64,000 nt of DNA, taken from assembly GCF_021545335.1 (NCBI RefSeq), contig NZ_CP089312.1, positions 3,472,001 to 3,536,000 on the forward strand, in the 5' to 3' direction. The notes beneath the pieces were generated by a model that had not been told where the DNA came from, made no database searches, and saw nothing but the letters and a program-made list of their open reading frames with translations. The position numbers were made by a program, and so were the translations under genes. This DNA comes from Streptomyces sp. GQFP. GTDB taxonomy: Bacteria > Actinomycetota > Actinomycetes > Streptomycetales > Streptomycetaceae. Numbering within the stretch: position 1 is the first letter of the stretch; each line of letters opens with the position of its first letter. Of this stretch, positions 8,629-16,051 are shown piece by piece.

Positions 8629-9738
8629 TCAGGTGGCCGTCGGCAGCGGCAGGATGCCGTACGACGGGTCGGAGGCCTCCGGCGCCGGCTCGTTCTGGGG
8701 GTCGTCCGCCTTGACGGTGGCGAAGGACGTCGGTTCGGGCGTCGGCTTCGTCGCGGCACGGTCGCCACGACCCGTGCCGCTCCCGTTGCCGCGCCCTCCA
8801 CCGCCGCCGCTGCCCTTGTCGTCGCCGGTCACGGCGTTGCCCTTGCCGCCGGTGTCACCGGCGCCGCTCTGGTCGCCCTCGCCCGGTCCCGGGTCCGTAC
8901 CGGTGTCGGAGTTCGAACTGGCGGCCGAGTCGTCCTTCAGGGTGTCCTCGCAGTACTGCGACACCGTCGTGGAGCCCTTGGCCGCCTTCTCCAGGGCCCG
9001 TCTGCGCTCCGCCTCCAGCTTCTTGCCGCTGCGCATGTCGCGGCAGGACGAGGCGAGGCCGCTGCGCCAGTCGCCGGGCAGGCTCTTGTCGGAGCGCGAC
9101 CCCTGTTCCGAGTCGGTCGTGTCCTCCTGGGCCTCATCGTGCCCGGCGGAGCCGTTGTCGACGGAGCCCCCGCTTGTGCTGTCGGGCCTGAGGGACGGGG
9201 CGCTCTTGCCCCGGGAGGCGTCCGGCGACGGCGAGGCCAGCATCGGGTCGCGCTCGGCGGCCGACACGGTGGCGGCGGGACGACCTGGCTCGTCGTCGCG
9301 GAACGGGTTCGGCAGGACTCCGGCCCCGGCGGCCACCGCGACCGAGCCGAACATGCCGACGGCCAGCGCGGCGCTGAGCCCGAGGCGCAGGGGGCGGCCC
9401 CAGCGGGCCGGACGGGCGCGGGAGCCGGAACGCCCGAAGCCGCCCACGCGTACGAGCCCCATGTCCCGCCCGGCCTGCGGACCCAGGTCGGACACGGCGG
9501 CCGTGTCCGGGGTCGGGCGGGCCTTGCGGAAGGCGGCCAGGGCGGCGGCCTCGCCGGGGAGTTCGGCATCGTTCGGCGGGGCGTCCACAGAGAGGGCGCC
9601 CAGGGTCTTGGCGAGCCGCTCTGCCTGGTCGCGGGCCTCGGGGCCGGCGGACGCCAGTGAAGCCTCCAGTGACTCCCCGCTCAGCAAACGTTCCGCCGTG
9701 GCGCGGTCCAGCCACCTGTACCGGTCGTCGTCGGCCAT
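8629..9738 (-). CDS. single-pass membrane protein coupled to ECF sigma factor (putative anti-sigma)
   Basis: 369 residues. An N-terminal cytoplasmic segment of about 115 residues (YRWLDRATAERLLSGESLEA ...) is followed by one transmembrane helix (LRLGLSAALAVGMFGSVAVA, about 118-140). A long extracytoplasmic tail rich in Ser, Gly, Asp and Pro contains two cysteines (SSCRDMRSGKK and VSQYCEDTLK). The ATG at 9738 overlaps the sigma-factor stop (TGATG), so the two are cotranslated. It has no HxxxCxxC zinc anti-sigma motif. Position, topology and coupling suggest a regulator of the upstream sigma factor; this is inference. The low-complexity tail may sense or anchor to the cell wall. Confidence 0.75.
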   Translation of the reverse strand: MADDDRYRWLDRATAERLLSGESLEASLASAGPEARDQAERLAKTLGALSVDAPPNDAELPGEAAALAAFRKARPTPDTAAVSDLGPQAGRDMGLVRVGGFGRSGSRARPARWGRPLRLGLSAALAVGMFGSVAVAAGAGVLPNPFRDDEPGRPAATVSAAERDPMLASPSPDASRGKSAPSLRPDSTSGGSVDNGSAGHDEAQEDTTDSEQGSRSDKSLPGDWRSGLASSCRDMRSGKKLEAERRRALEKAAKGSTTVSQYCEDTLKDDSAASSNSDTGTDPGPGEGDQSGAGDTGGKGNAVTGDDKGSGGGGGRGNGSGTGRGDRAATKPTPEPTSFATVKADDPQNEPAPEASDPSYGILPLPTAT

Positions 9739-10400
9739 CACATGTCCTTCTGCGTCCGCGAACGCATATGCGTCACACCGGCCGACGTCACCGCACGTCC
9801 GTGCGGTTCCCGCTGAGGCGGCAGCGCGTCGAGCGCGGCGGTCGCCTCCGGGTCCGCCCCGAGCAACTCCGCGAGCCGTTTCAACCCGCGGTGCGCCGCC
9901 GTACGTACGGCTCCGGGGCGTTTACCGAGGGTCTCGGCGGCGGTCTTGGCGTCGAGGCCGACGACCACCCGCAGGACGACGGCCTCGGCCTGGTCCTGCG
10001 GCAGCTGGGCGATGAGGGAGAGCGTGCGGTCGGTGGCCAGGGACTCCATGGCCTCGCCGGCCGTGTCGGACTCGGCGGCCCGGCCGGACAGCTCGGTCTC
10101 GTCGCCGCCTATCACCGGGCGGCGCCCGCGCATCCGTATGTGGTCGAGGGCGCGGTTGCGGGCTATTCGCGCGGCCCAGCCCCGGAACCGGTCCGCGTCC
10201 CCGCTGAAGCGGTCCAGGTCACGGGCGATCTGCAGCCAGGCCTCGGACGTCACGTCCTCGGCGTCCGGATCGCCGACCAGCGTCCGTACGTACCCGAGCA
10301 ACCGTGGGTGCACCGAGCGGTACACAGTCCGGAACGCGGTCTCGTCCCCGGCCTGTGCCGCAAGCACCGCGGTGGTCAACTCCGCGTCGTCCCCCTGCAC
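9738..10400 (-). CDS. ECF-type RNA polymerase sigma factor
   Basis: About 220 residues. Region 2 is visible as RLLGYVRTLVGDPDAEDVTS, then EAWLQIARDLDRF and FRGWAARIARNRALDHIRMR. Region 4 is LPQDQAEAVVLRVVVGLDAK followed by TAAETLGKRPGAVRTAAHRG, a helix-turn-helix. GTG at 10400 lies eight bases after TTGAGG; an earlier GTG at 10409 is too close to that site. The gene is coupled to a downstream membrane protein and is paralogous to the sigma gene at 13481-14062, with near-identical region 4 wording (GKRPGAVRTAAHRGLKRLA). It probably directs a small envelope-related regulon; the targets are unknown. Confidence 0.92.
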   Translation of the reverse strand: MQGDDAELTTAVLAAQAGDETAFRTVYRSVHPRLLGYVRTLVGDPDAEDVTSEAWLQIARDLDRFSGDADRFRGWAARIARNRALDHIRMRGRRPVIGGDETELSGRAAESDTAGEAMESLATDRTLSLIAQLPQDQAEAVVLRVVVGLDAKTAAETLGKRPGAVRTAAHRGLKRLAELLGADPEATAALDALPPQREPHGRAVTSAGVTHMRSRTQKDM

Positions 10401-10705
10401 CGAGCACACCTCAAGACCTCAGTGGATGCAGTTTCCTGTCGTCCGCAGCCTGTAGCGAAAGGCACGTTACGGCGTGAAACCGCTGCTCGTCCATGTCCGT
10501 ACAACGTGCAACCAACCCGTGACGAGGTGAGGGTGTGACAGAAAACGCACGCGCGGCGCTGTAGGAGATACGGGCCGCCGCGCGGCCCGTGCCGCGCGAC
10601 GGCCGGGGCCTCTCCTGTGGGGGGTGGCGGCTCCGGCCGTTGCCCGGGTTTTAGGGCCATGACCTGGGCCTTTGCGCAGGTTCCGTGACCAGCGGGCCAG
10701 ACGCC
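10401..10705. other. gene-free region upstream of the first ECF sigma operon
   Basis: No convincing gene. It contains the sigma promoter region on the minus strand. A TGTGACA at 10534-10540 on the plus strand reads TGTCACA on the minus strand and echoes the motif elsewhere near these sigma genes. It also holds the left copy of a 21-bp direct repeat at 10624-10644. The right end borders the IS110 remnant. Confidence 0.5.
10624..10644. repeat. 21-bp direct repeat, left copy
   Basis: The sequence starting GTGGCGGCTCCGGCCGTTGC recurs perfectly over 21 bases at 13232-13252, 2.6 kb away in the same orientation. The two copies bracket the IS110 remnant, helicase stump and ATPase gene, as expected for the footprint of an insertion or of recombination between repeats. 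Confidence 0.7.
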
Positions 10706-11152
10706 TCATGCGATTTTATCCAGCACGACACCCTGAGGCGTCCTGGACATCCGCCTATGGGCCCCTTCACCCCGGTGCTTGCCGTACTCGGCCTTGGTGG
10801 CGTCCTGCGGGCAGTACCTCACATCGACCGCGCGCTTCTTGTCGTAGTAGGCCCGCGATTCGGGGCTGCTCAGCGAGGCGAACGAGGCCAGGAACAGGGC
10901 GCGTTTGAGCACCTTGTTGCCGCCGCGGGGCGGTCCTTCGCCGCGGATGGAGGTACCCAATCGACGGGTGGTGGGGGTCAGTCCCGCGTAGGAGGCCAGG
11001 TGGGCGGCGGTGGGGAACGCGCCGGCGTCGCCGACCTCGGCCAGGATGCGGGCACCGGTCCTGACCGCGACCCCGGGCATGGAGGTCAGGACCTTCGCGA
11101 GAGGGTGGGCCTCCAGCAGTGCGGCGATGTGGGCCTCCAGGAAGCCATTCTC
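10706..11152 (-). mobile_element. IS110-family transposase remnant (C-terminal part)
   Basis: The minus-strand reading contains ENGFLEAHIAALLEAHPLA, LTSMPGVAVRTGARILAEVG, FPTAAHLASYAGLTPTTRRL and RGGNKVLKRALFLASFASL. This is the Transposase_20 (PF02371) region of IS110-type DEDD transposases. The N-terminal catalytic half is absent, and the frame upstream of about 11152 reads into foreign sequence (the helicase stump on the opposite strand). The C-terminal 40 residues, after SRAYYDKKRA, do not look like a normal IS110 end, so the 3' end may be recombined as well. It is inactive. It marks the left side of an island between two sigma operons. Confidence 0.85.
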
Positions 11153-11159
11153 GACCCAA

Positions 11160-11534
11160 CACGGTGTTAAGGGTGACGAGTTCGAAAACGTAGTCGTCGT
11201 CATCGACGATCGTCTCTGGAACATGTACAGCATCAGCAAAATGCTCGCGGGCACCGACTCCGCAGACCGCTCCCAGCGCTCGCGCAACCTCTTCTACGTC
11301 AGCTGCTCACGAGCCCAACACGGCCTGGCTGTGGTCTTCCTCGACGATCTGCCCGAAGAGGCGGAGGCCACCGCACGCGCCTGGTTCGCCTCTGGCGTCG
11401 GGCGCGCCTTCTTGCTTGAGGGCGCGCCTTCTTATCTGGGGGCGTGGTCGGGCTTCTCCGCGCCGCTGGCATCCGCACCGACGCTGCTCGCACTCTTGGT
11501 GTCAGCTGTTGTAGAGGGTGGGCAGATCGACTAG
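11160..11534 (+). pseudogene. C-terminal stump of a UvrD-like helicase
   Basis: The plus-strand frame contains HGVKGDEFENVVVVIDD (superfamily 1 helicase motif V region), then RSRNLFYVSCSRAQHGLAVV (motif VI region) and PEEAEATARAWFASG. There is no upstream ATPase domain: the sequence immediately left belongs to an IS110 remnant on the opposite strand, so the gene was cut at about 11155. The wording resembles UvrD-type helicases that partner OLD-family nucleases in defence systems such as Gabija (GajB). That narrower label is inference from memory. The tail after residue 80 (a duplicated GGCGCGCCTTCTT stretch at about 11400-11433) looks degraded. Confidence 0.75.
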
Positions 11535-13007
11535 GAGGAGGTCGTCACGACGGTCGGCCAGTTCGACCAGGTCGGGATAGAAGCCGTGCAGGGAATACAG
11601 GGCCAACGTGGTGGCCTCAGTGTCGTACCCCTGATCCGCGAGCAGACCACGGATACGTTCCAGGCGCTCCAGGTCACCGGTCCCTCGGCGGGCGGCCGTC
11701 GCCTTGGCCTCGCCCAGCAGTGCGATCCTCGCGCGGGGAGCCTGTGGGCGCTCGCCTGCGGCCAGGGCGATGACGTCGACCTCGTGCTTCGTCCGGGCGG
11801 CCTGGTCGGCGACCTCGGTGGTGCCGACCGGGCCGGGCAGTCCACCGGGGAGCAGGGGGTGGGCGTAGCGGCGGGTGAAGTCGCGGGCCAGGTCCTCGAA
11901 GTGCGGGCCGAGGATCTTGGAGTTGAAGGTCGGGGCGGCCTGCTGCCAGACCTGCTCGGCGAAACCCTGTTCCACGGCGGCGGCCTGCGGGAGGGTGACG
12001 AGCTGGTTGAAACGGATGACGGGGTCGGCGAGCGTGATGACAGGGTGCCTGGAGCGCAGGATGTCCTGTTCCCGCCGGATGTAGCCGGTGGATTCCAGGA
12101 TCCCGAGGGGGTGAGCGACGGCGTTGCGCGGGCGCTCCAGGGCGGCACCGATCTTGCTGGGGGTGGTGGCGCCGTTCGCGATCGCGGTGAGGATGTCGTA
12201 GTACAGCGTGTGTTGCGTGATCCTCGGATCCTCACGCAGCAGGTACTCGGTCTCGGTCCGCGAGTACACAGCCCGGCCCGGGTCGAGCAGCGTCCGGGCG
12301 AGCCAGGCGTCGAAGCCGTCGTCAGGATGTGGGCGGGCGGCGACCGGCCGGTAGCCAGGGGCCCCGCCCAGGACCGCGTGCACCTTGAGCGCGGTCAGCG
12401 GGTCGGTGATCTGCCAGAAGGCCCGGCTGTCCCGGTAGTCGAAGGGCCCGAGCCGAAGATCGACCACGGCACGTCCCCGCAGTGGTTTGGTCCCCGAGAG
12501 CAGTTCATGCATGACGCTCATCGCGGAGCCGCACAGGATCAGCCGCGGCCCCGGCCCGGCACCCGGCTGGGCACCGCGCTGGCGCTCGTCGTAGAGCTGC
12601 TGAAGCAGTCCCGGGATCTCGGGCGAGTGCTGGAGCAGGTACGGCAACTCGTCGATCACCAGCAGCGGGTGCGACGAACGGGCGGTCACATCCAGGGCGT
12701 TGGACAAGACGTCGCGCCAGTCTGTCAGGCGCAGGCTCCCCGGCCTCAGACCGGCATGCGTGGCGACCGCGTCACTGAACCGCTGGATCGCGGGCAGCCG
12801 CCCCTCCTCCCGGACCGCGGTGACGTACAGGCCGCCAACCTGCTCGGAGAGGGCCTGGAGGAGGTACGACTTTCCGTGCCTCCGCCGTCCCGACACGATG
12901 CCGAGCCGCATTGCCGGGTCCGGATCGGTGAGAAACCGCGCGAGCAGATCCCACTCCCTGTCCCGGTCGACCACATCGTCCGGCTTGGCCGGCAGCCCCT
13001 CCTTCAC
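11502..13007 (-). CDS. AAA+/STAND-like ATPase with C-terminal PD-(D/E)xK-like domain
   Basis: 501 residues of the 'archaeal ATPase' type. The P-loop is VSGRRRHGKSYLLQAL near residue 45, the Walker B is PLLVIDELPYLL, and a sensor is RLILCGSAMSVMHELL. A winged-helix segment lies at about 275-340 (LYYDILTAIANGATTPSKIG). The C-terminal 140 residues carry FEDLARDF, HEVDVIAL and ALLGEAKAT, a plausible E...D...ExK nuclease-like site as in DUF234 proteins. GTG at 13007 sits behind GGGAGGG; GTG at 13022 is an alternative. Direct repeats CTACTTCGAC at 13025 and 13050 lie just upstream. It is convergent with the helicase stump and sits inside a 21-bp-flanked island, which suggests acquired DNA. Function unknown; a defence or DNA-processing role is possible. 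Confidence 0.8.
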   Translation of the reverse strand: MKEGLPAKPDDVVDRDREWDLLARFLTDPDPAMRLGIVSGRRRHGKSYLLQALSEQVGGLYVTAVREEGRLPAIQRFSDAVATHAGLRPGSLRLTDWRDVLSNALDVTARSSHPLLVIDELPYLLQHSPEIPGLLQQLYDERQRGAQPGAGPGPRLILCGSAMSVMHELLSGTKPLRGRAVVDLRLGPFDYRDSRAFWQITDPLTALKVHAVLGGAPGYRPVAARPHPDDGFDAWLARTLLDPGRAVYSRTETEYLLREDPRITQHTLYYDILTAIANGATTPSKIGAALERPRNAVAHPLGILESTGYIRREQDILRSRHPVITLADPVIRFNQLVTLPQAAAVEQGFAEQVWQQAAPTFNSKILGPHFEDLARDFTRRYAHPLLPGGLPGPVGTTEVADQAARTKHEVDVIALAAGERPQAPRARIALLGEAKATAARRGTGDLERLERIRGLLADQGYDTEATTLALYSLHGFYPDLVELADRRDDLLLVDLPTLYNS

Positions 13008-13231
13008 TTCGCCCTCCCACACCTCTACTTCGACGGAATGCGTCTAAGTCTACTTCGACACTATCCGTCGTACTGGAATGCACCCCAGACAGGTGACCAG
13101 CGCGCGACCAGTAGCGGTCAGGAACAGCCAGAAACACATGGATGAGGGCCGATCCAGATGGGAAGCGAGAACCTGTACCAGGACAACAAAATGCCTGGTC
13201 AGATGCCCTTCATGCTTCTGTCCGGCCAGGA

Positions 13232-13252
13232 GTGGCGGCTCCGGCCGTTGCC
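13232..13252. repeat. 21-bp direct repeat, right copy
   Basis: A perfect match to 10624-10644 in the same orientation. It lies between the ATPase gene start and the terminator of the second sigma operon and so defines the right boundary of the island. Confidence 0.7.
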
Positions 13253-13279
13253 ATCGGCGGGCCGTCAGTGGGCCCCTCG

Positions 13280-13296
13280 GGGGGTACGAGACCCCC
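13280..13296. terminator. short hairpin downstream of second sigma operon
   Basis: GGGGGT (13280-13285) pairs with ACCCCC (13291-13296) around a 5-nt loop, immediately beyond the stop of the 61-residue gene. A GC-rich stem without U-tract; a plausible terminator for the leftward operon. Confidence 0.5.
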
Positions 13297-13298
13297 GT

Positions 13299-13484
13299 TC
13301 ACCGCCAGTCGTCCTGGCGTCGGGTGGGTGCCGTCTTGTGCGCACCGGAGTCCCTGGCCAGGAGAAACGCCGCGATCGCCGCCCGTTCCCCTTCGCCGGC
13401 ACCCGCGCGCAGGGCGGCGGCGAGCAGCCCCGCCAGTTCCCGCTCGCGTGCCCGGCGGGTGCCTGCCGTGTCGTCGCCGTTCAT
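13299..13484 (-). CDS. small protein coupled to ECF sigma factor
   Basis: 61 residues, mostly one Ala/Glu/Arg-rich amphipathic helix (RERELAGLLAAALRAGAGEG ... AIAAFLLARDSG). The ATG overlaps the sigma-factor stop (ATGA) and has GGGGGA six bases upstream, so it is translationally coupled. No transmembrane helix and no cysteines. It may be a soluble partner or anti-sigma of the upstream sigma factor; the paralogous operon at 8629-10400 has a large membrane protein in the equivalent position. Not a recognised family. Confidence 0.65.
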   Translation of the reverse strand: MNGDDTAGTRRARERELAGLLAAALRAGAGEGERAAIAAFLLARDSGAHKTAPTRRQDDWR

Positions 13485-14062
13485 GTCGGTTCCCCCAGTT
13501 GCCGGGCGAGGCGCTTCAGGCCCCGGTGTGCGGCCGTACGTACCGCGCCTGGGCGTTTGCCGAGGACGCGGGCGGCTGCGGAGGCGTCGAGGCCGACGAC
13601 CACGCGGAGCAGGACCGCCTCGGCCTGGTCGCGGGGGAGTCCGGCGATCAGCCCGAGGGCGTACTCCGTGGAGAGGGTCTCCAGGACCTGGTCCGGGGTG
13701 TTGTACGGGCCGGGCAGCTCCAGTACGTCCTCTTCGAGCGCCGTCCCCTGCGGCCGTACCCGTCTTCGGCGCAGCAGGTCGAGGGCGCGGTTGCGGGCGA
13801 TGGTCGCCGTCCAGCCGCGGAAACCGGCGCCGTCGCCCTTGAACCGGCCCAGGTCGCGGGAGATCTCCAGCCAGGCGTCGGACGCCACGTCCTCGGCCTC
13901 GTCGCCGACGAGCCCCCGCAGATAGCCGAGGAGTCCGGGCTGCACGATCCGGTACGCGACCGCGAAGGCCGCCTCGTCGCCGTCCTGGGCCCGCGCGACG
14001 GCCGCGCCCAGCTCCTCGTCGTACGCCTGTACTCGGCGGGTTCCCCGTCGTCCCTGGCCCAA
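13481..14062 (-). CDS. ECF-type RNA polymerase sigma factor (paralogue)
   Basis: About 193 residues. Region 2 reads LLGYLRGLVGDEAEDVASDA, then WLEISRDLGRF and FRGWTATIARNRALDLLRRR. Region 4 reads LPRDQAEAVLLRVVVGLDAS and GKRPGAVRTAAHRGLKRLAR. TTG at 14062 is chosen because GAGGA lies six bases upstream, the length matches the paralogue, and a conserved promoter-like motif sits at 14136-14164 (leaving a leader of about 60-70 nt). A GTG at 14170 is in frame but would overlap that motif and add a basic, unstructured extension. It is followed by the coupled 61-residue gene. Duplication of a sigma module is the simplest explanation for the two neighbouring copies. Confidence 0.9.
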   Translation of the reverse strand: MGQGRRGTRRVQAYDEELGAAVARAQDGDEAAFAVAYRIVQPGLLGYLRGLVGDEAEDVASDAWLEISRDLGRFKGDGAGFRGWTATIARNRALDLLRRRRVRPQGTALEEDVLELPGPYNTPDQVLETLSTEYALGLIAGLPRDQAEAVLLRVVVGLDASAAARVLGKRPGAVRTAAHRGLKRLARQLGEPT

Positions 14063-14135
14063 GCGCTGTCCTCGTCCGTACCGGCGTACCGAGTGGGAGT
14101 ACGGGCGTGTGTTCGACCGCCTGTCCTCATGGGCA

Positions 14136-14164
14136 ACTGCGTCGCCCGGCGCGGAAGTGTCACA
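14136..14164 (-). promoter_or_regulatory. putative ECF-type promoter motif, copy 2
   Basis: On the minus strand this reads TGTGACACTTCCGCGCCGGG followed by CGACGCAGT, and shares its blocks (TGTGACA, TTCCGC, CGACGCAGT) with 8468-8496. It lies about 75 bp upstream of the preferred TTG start of the second ECF sigma gene, where an autoregulated promoter would be expected. Autoregulation is inference. Confidence 0.45.
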
Positions 14165-14176
14165 GCTCACGTCGGC

Positions 14177-14587
14177 TCAGACCGTCGTCGCGTCCCGGCA
14201 CAGCAGCCGCAGCGAACCGTGTCCGGCGAAACAGCGGCGGGCCTCTTCGACCGGGTCCCACAGCCGCCCGTCGGCCGTACGGACCCAGTGCCCGCCGCCC
14301 GCCTCCAGCCACTCGGCCGCGCCCCCGGCCCGCCGGACGATGACCTCGCCCGCGTACGCCCCGAAGCCGCGCAGCACCGACTCCACGGCGGCGTACGGCG
14401 GCTGTTCGCGGCGGAGTTCCTCGATCATCCGGTCGACGCGCCACAGGCTCTGGGTCGAGTAGTCGAGGCGCAGCCGGGCACCCTCGCGCATCGTCGCGAC
14501 GGTGTCGGCGGCCCAGCGCACGGGTTTCGCGGCGGCGTGCGGGCGGGTTGTTCGGGCTGCGTGTTCTGCTGCTCGGTGTGCTGTCAC
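14177..14587 (-). CDS. hypothetical protein
   Basis: 136 residues starting from GTG at 14587. The sequence is soluble and Arg/Ala-rich, with DYSTQSLWRVDRMIEELRRE in the middle and VIVRRAGGAAEWLEAGGGHW followed by VRTADGRLWDPVEEARR near the end. The repeated W-containing segments suggest a small alpha/beta domain. I do not recognise the family with certainty; similar short proteins are common in Streptomyces. It ends 7 bp before the alternative GTG start of the sigma gene and may be cotranscribed with it. Confidence 0.65.
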   Translation of the reverse strand: MTAHRAAEHAARTTRPHAAAKPVRWAADTVATMREGARLRLDYSTQSLWRVDRMIEELRREQPPYAAVESVLRGFGAYAGEVIVRRAGGAAEWLEAGGGHWVRTADGRLWDPVEEARRCFAGHGSLRLLCRDATTV

Positions 14588-14708
14588 ATTTCAGGAAAGC
14601 GTGCAGGTGACGGCAGGTGTCACTCGTTTTCGGCGACTGCCCGGGATCGGTGCGGGACCACCCCAGGACGACCACGGGACAGTCACAGGAGTTACCCGTT
14701 TCCGGGGT

Positions 14709-15293
14709 TCAGGCCCGGCCGCGGGCACGTCGTGACACCACCGCGCGCAGGACGCGTCGCCCCTCCGTCGACACGGCCATCGCCTGCCGCAGTCCGCCGG
14801 AGCCGTGCTCGGCGAGCAGTTCCAGGACCCTGGTCTGGCGCCGCAGTTCGGCCGCGACGAGGGGCGACATGCCCTCCGTACGGCCTTCCCGGTGGGGGTC
14901 GATCGAGGAGGCACCGGAGGCCGAGGCATCCAGGAGTCGGTGGATGCGGAGCGCGGCGACGGAGCAGGCGTCGGCCCACTCGCGCACCCCGGCGGCGGAC
15001 CGGGTGGCGGGCGCGGCGGCGAGCATCCGCCGGGCGAGGAGGGTGGCCTCGCCCTCGGCGGAGGCGCCGGAGACGGTCAGGACGTCCGGCTCGTCGAGGT
15101 CGAGCTTGAGCCGGGCCTGTTCCAGCCGGGCCGTCCACTCGCCGGCGTCGGTGCCGTCGGCGAGGCTGGCCCACAGGGGGCGCAGGATCTCGTCGTCGCC
15201 GCCCAGAAGGGCGACGCACCGATCCAAACAAGCCAGTCCGCTGGCTGTCAGGCCGCGCTCGTCGGCCCGAGCGATCAGGTCCACCAGACTCAT
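14709..15293 (-). CDS. hypothetical helical protein
   Basis: 194 residues. ATG at 15293 follows GGGAGG by five bases. The sequence is Ala/Leu/Arg-rich and predicted helical: MSLVDLIARADERGLTASGL, LEQARLKLDLDEPDVLTVSG, REWADACSVAALRIHRLLDA, and a basic C terminus. No membrane segment, signal peptide or catalytic motif is visible. It lies in a leftward series with the 136-residue hypothetical gene and the sigma operon, separated by 121 bp. Family not recognised. Confidence 0.65.
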   Translation of the reverse strand: MSLVDLIARADERGLTASGLACLDRCVALLGGDDEILRPLWASLADGTDAGEWTARLEQARLKLDLDEPDVLTVSGASAEGEATLLARRMLAAAPATRSAAGVREWADACSVAALRIHRLLDASASGASSIDPHREGRTEGMSPLVAAELRRQTRVLELLAEHGSGGLRQAMAVSTEGRRVLRAVVSRRARGRA

Positions 15294-15369
15294 GCACGCC
15301 TCCCTCGCCAGGGCGCCGGCCCTTACTGAGCCCGCGCTTTCCCTTACTGCGTGCAACGTACCCGGCGCG

Positions 15370-15906
15370 TCACAGTGGCAGAACACCGAGTCGGTCAAGG
15401 AACCGGAAGAACAGGTTTTCGGCCAAGGGGTCGGGGTCTGAGGTCAGTACGTCGATGAGCGGCCCGGCGTTCACCGTGTGGCCGGCCTCGGCGGCCCAGT
15501 CGACCGCGCGTCCGGCCGCGTCGGCGGGTTCCAGGAAGTAGTCGTCGAGCGCGAGCCCGCCGTCCTCCTCACCGTCCTCGTCGCCCTCGTCCTGTCCGGC
15601 GCCCAGGTACTCGGCCATGGCCTCGCGGGCCAGACAGGTGGTCCAGGCGCCGCTCTCGGGCGCCGCTGCCTCCAGCACCACGCAGCGGCTGTCCATGACG
15701 TACCCGAAGAGCGCGGGCGCGCCGGTCTCCAGGGCGAGCGTGTTCATGCTGCCGACGTCACCGTCGCCGCTCGGGTACTCCCACACCTGCCAGCCGTCGT
15801 CCCGCCGTTCGCGCGGAGTCAGCCCGTCGCGCACCGCGCGCAGGGCGTCGGTCTCGGCGAGCGGCCGCTCGCTCCTGCCCACGATCAAGTAGCCCCAGTA
15901 ACCCAA
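15370..15906 (-). CDS. hypothetical protein (single-copy Streptomyces type)
   Basis: 178 residues from TTG at 15906, preceded by GGGGGGAAGG. It begins GYWGYLIVGRSERPL and continues with WQVWEYPSGDGDVGS and LALETGAPALFGYVMDSRCV, followed by an acidic stretch (QDEGDEDGEEDGG) and a helical C terminus ending FFRFLDRLGVLPL. Soluble, no recognised catalytic motif. The fold of the first 110 residues looks like a compact beta-rich domain. It is separated from neighbours by 76 and 145 bp. Confidence 0.7.
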   Translation of the reverse strand: MGYWGYLIVGRSERPLAETDALRAVRDGLTPRERRDDGWQVWEYPSGDGDVGSMNTLALETGAPALFGYVMDSRCVVLEAAAPESGAWTTCLAREAMAEYLGAGQDEGDEDGEEDGGLALDDYFLEPADAAGRAVDWAAEAGHTVNAGPLIDVLTSDPDPLAENLFFRFLDRLGVLPL

Positions 15907-16051
15907 TGCCTTCCCCCCGGCCTTTCGGTCCTGCTCGCTCTTCGGCTCTGCGGTTCCGCGGTTCTGTTCGCTCCACCGCTCTTCGCTCTACCCGCGCCGA
16001 ATACACCACAGCCGCAAGGGAGTTGGCCAGTGATCCGACGCGCCGGGCGTG

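Noticed and set aside
14063..14170. N-terminal extension of the second ECF sigma factor from GTG 14170
   Set aside because: No Shine-Dalgarno, a basic low-complexity extension absent from the paralogue, and overlap with a promoter-like motif; TTG 14062 behind GAGGA fits better.
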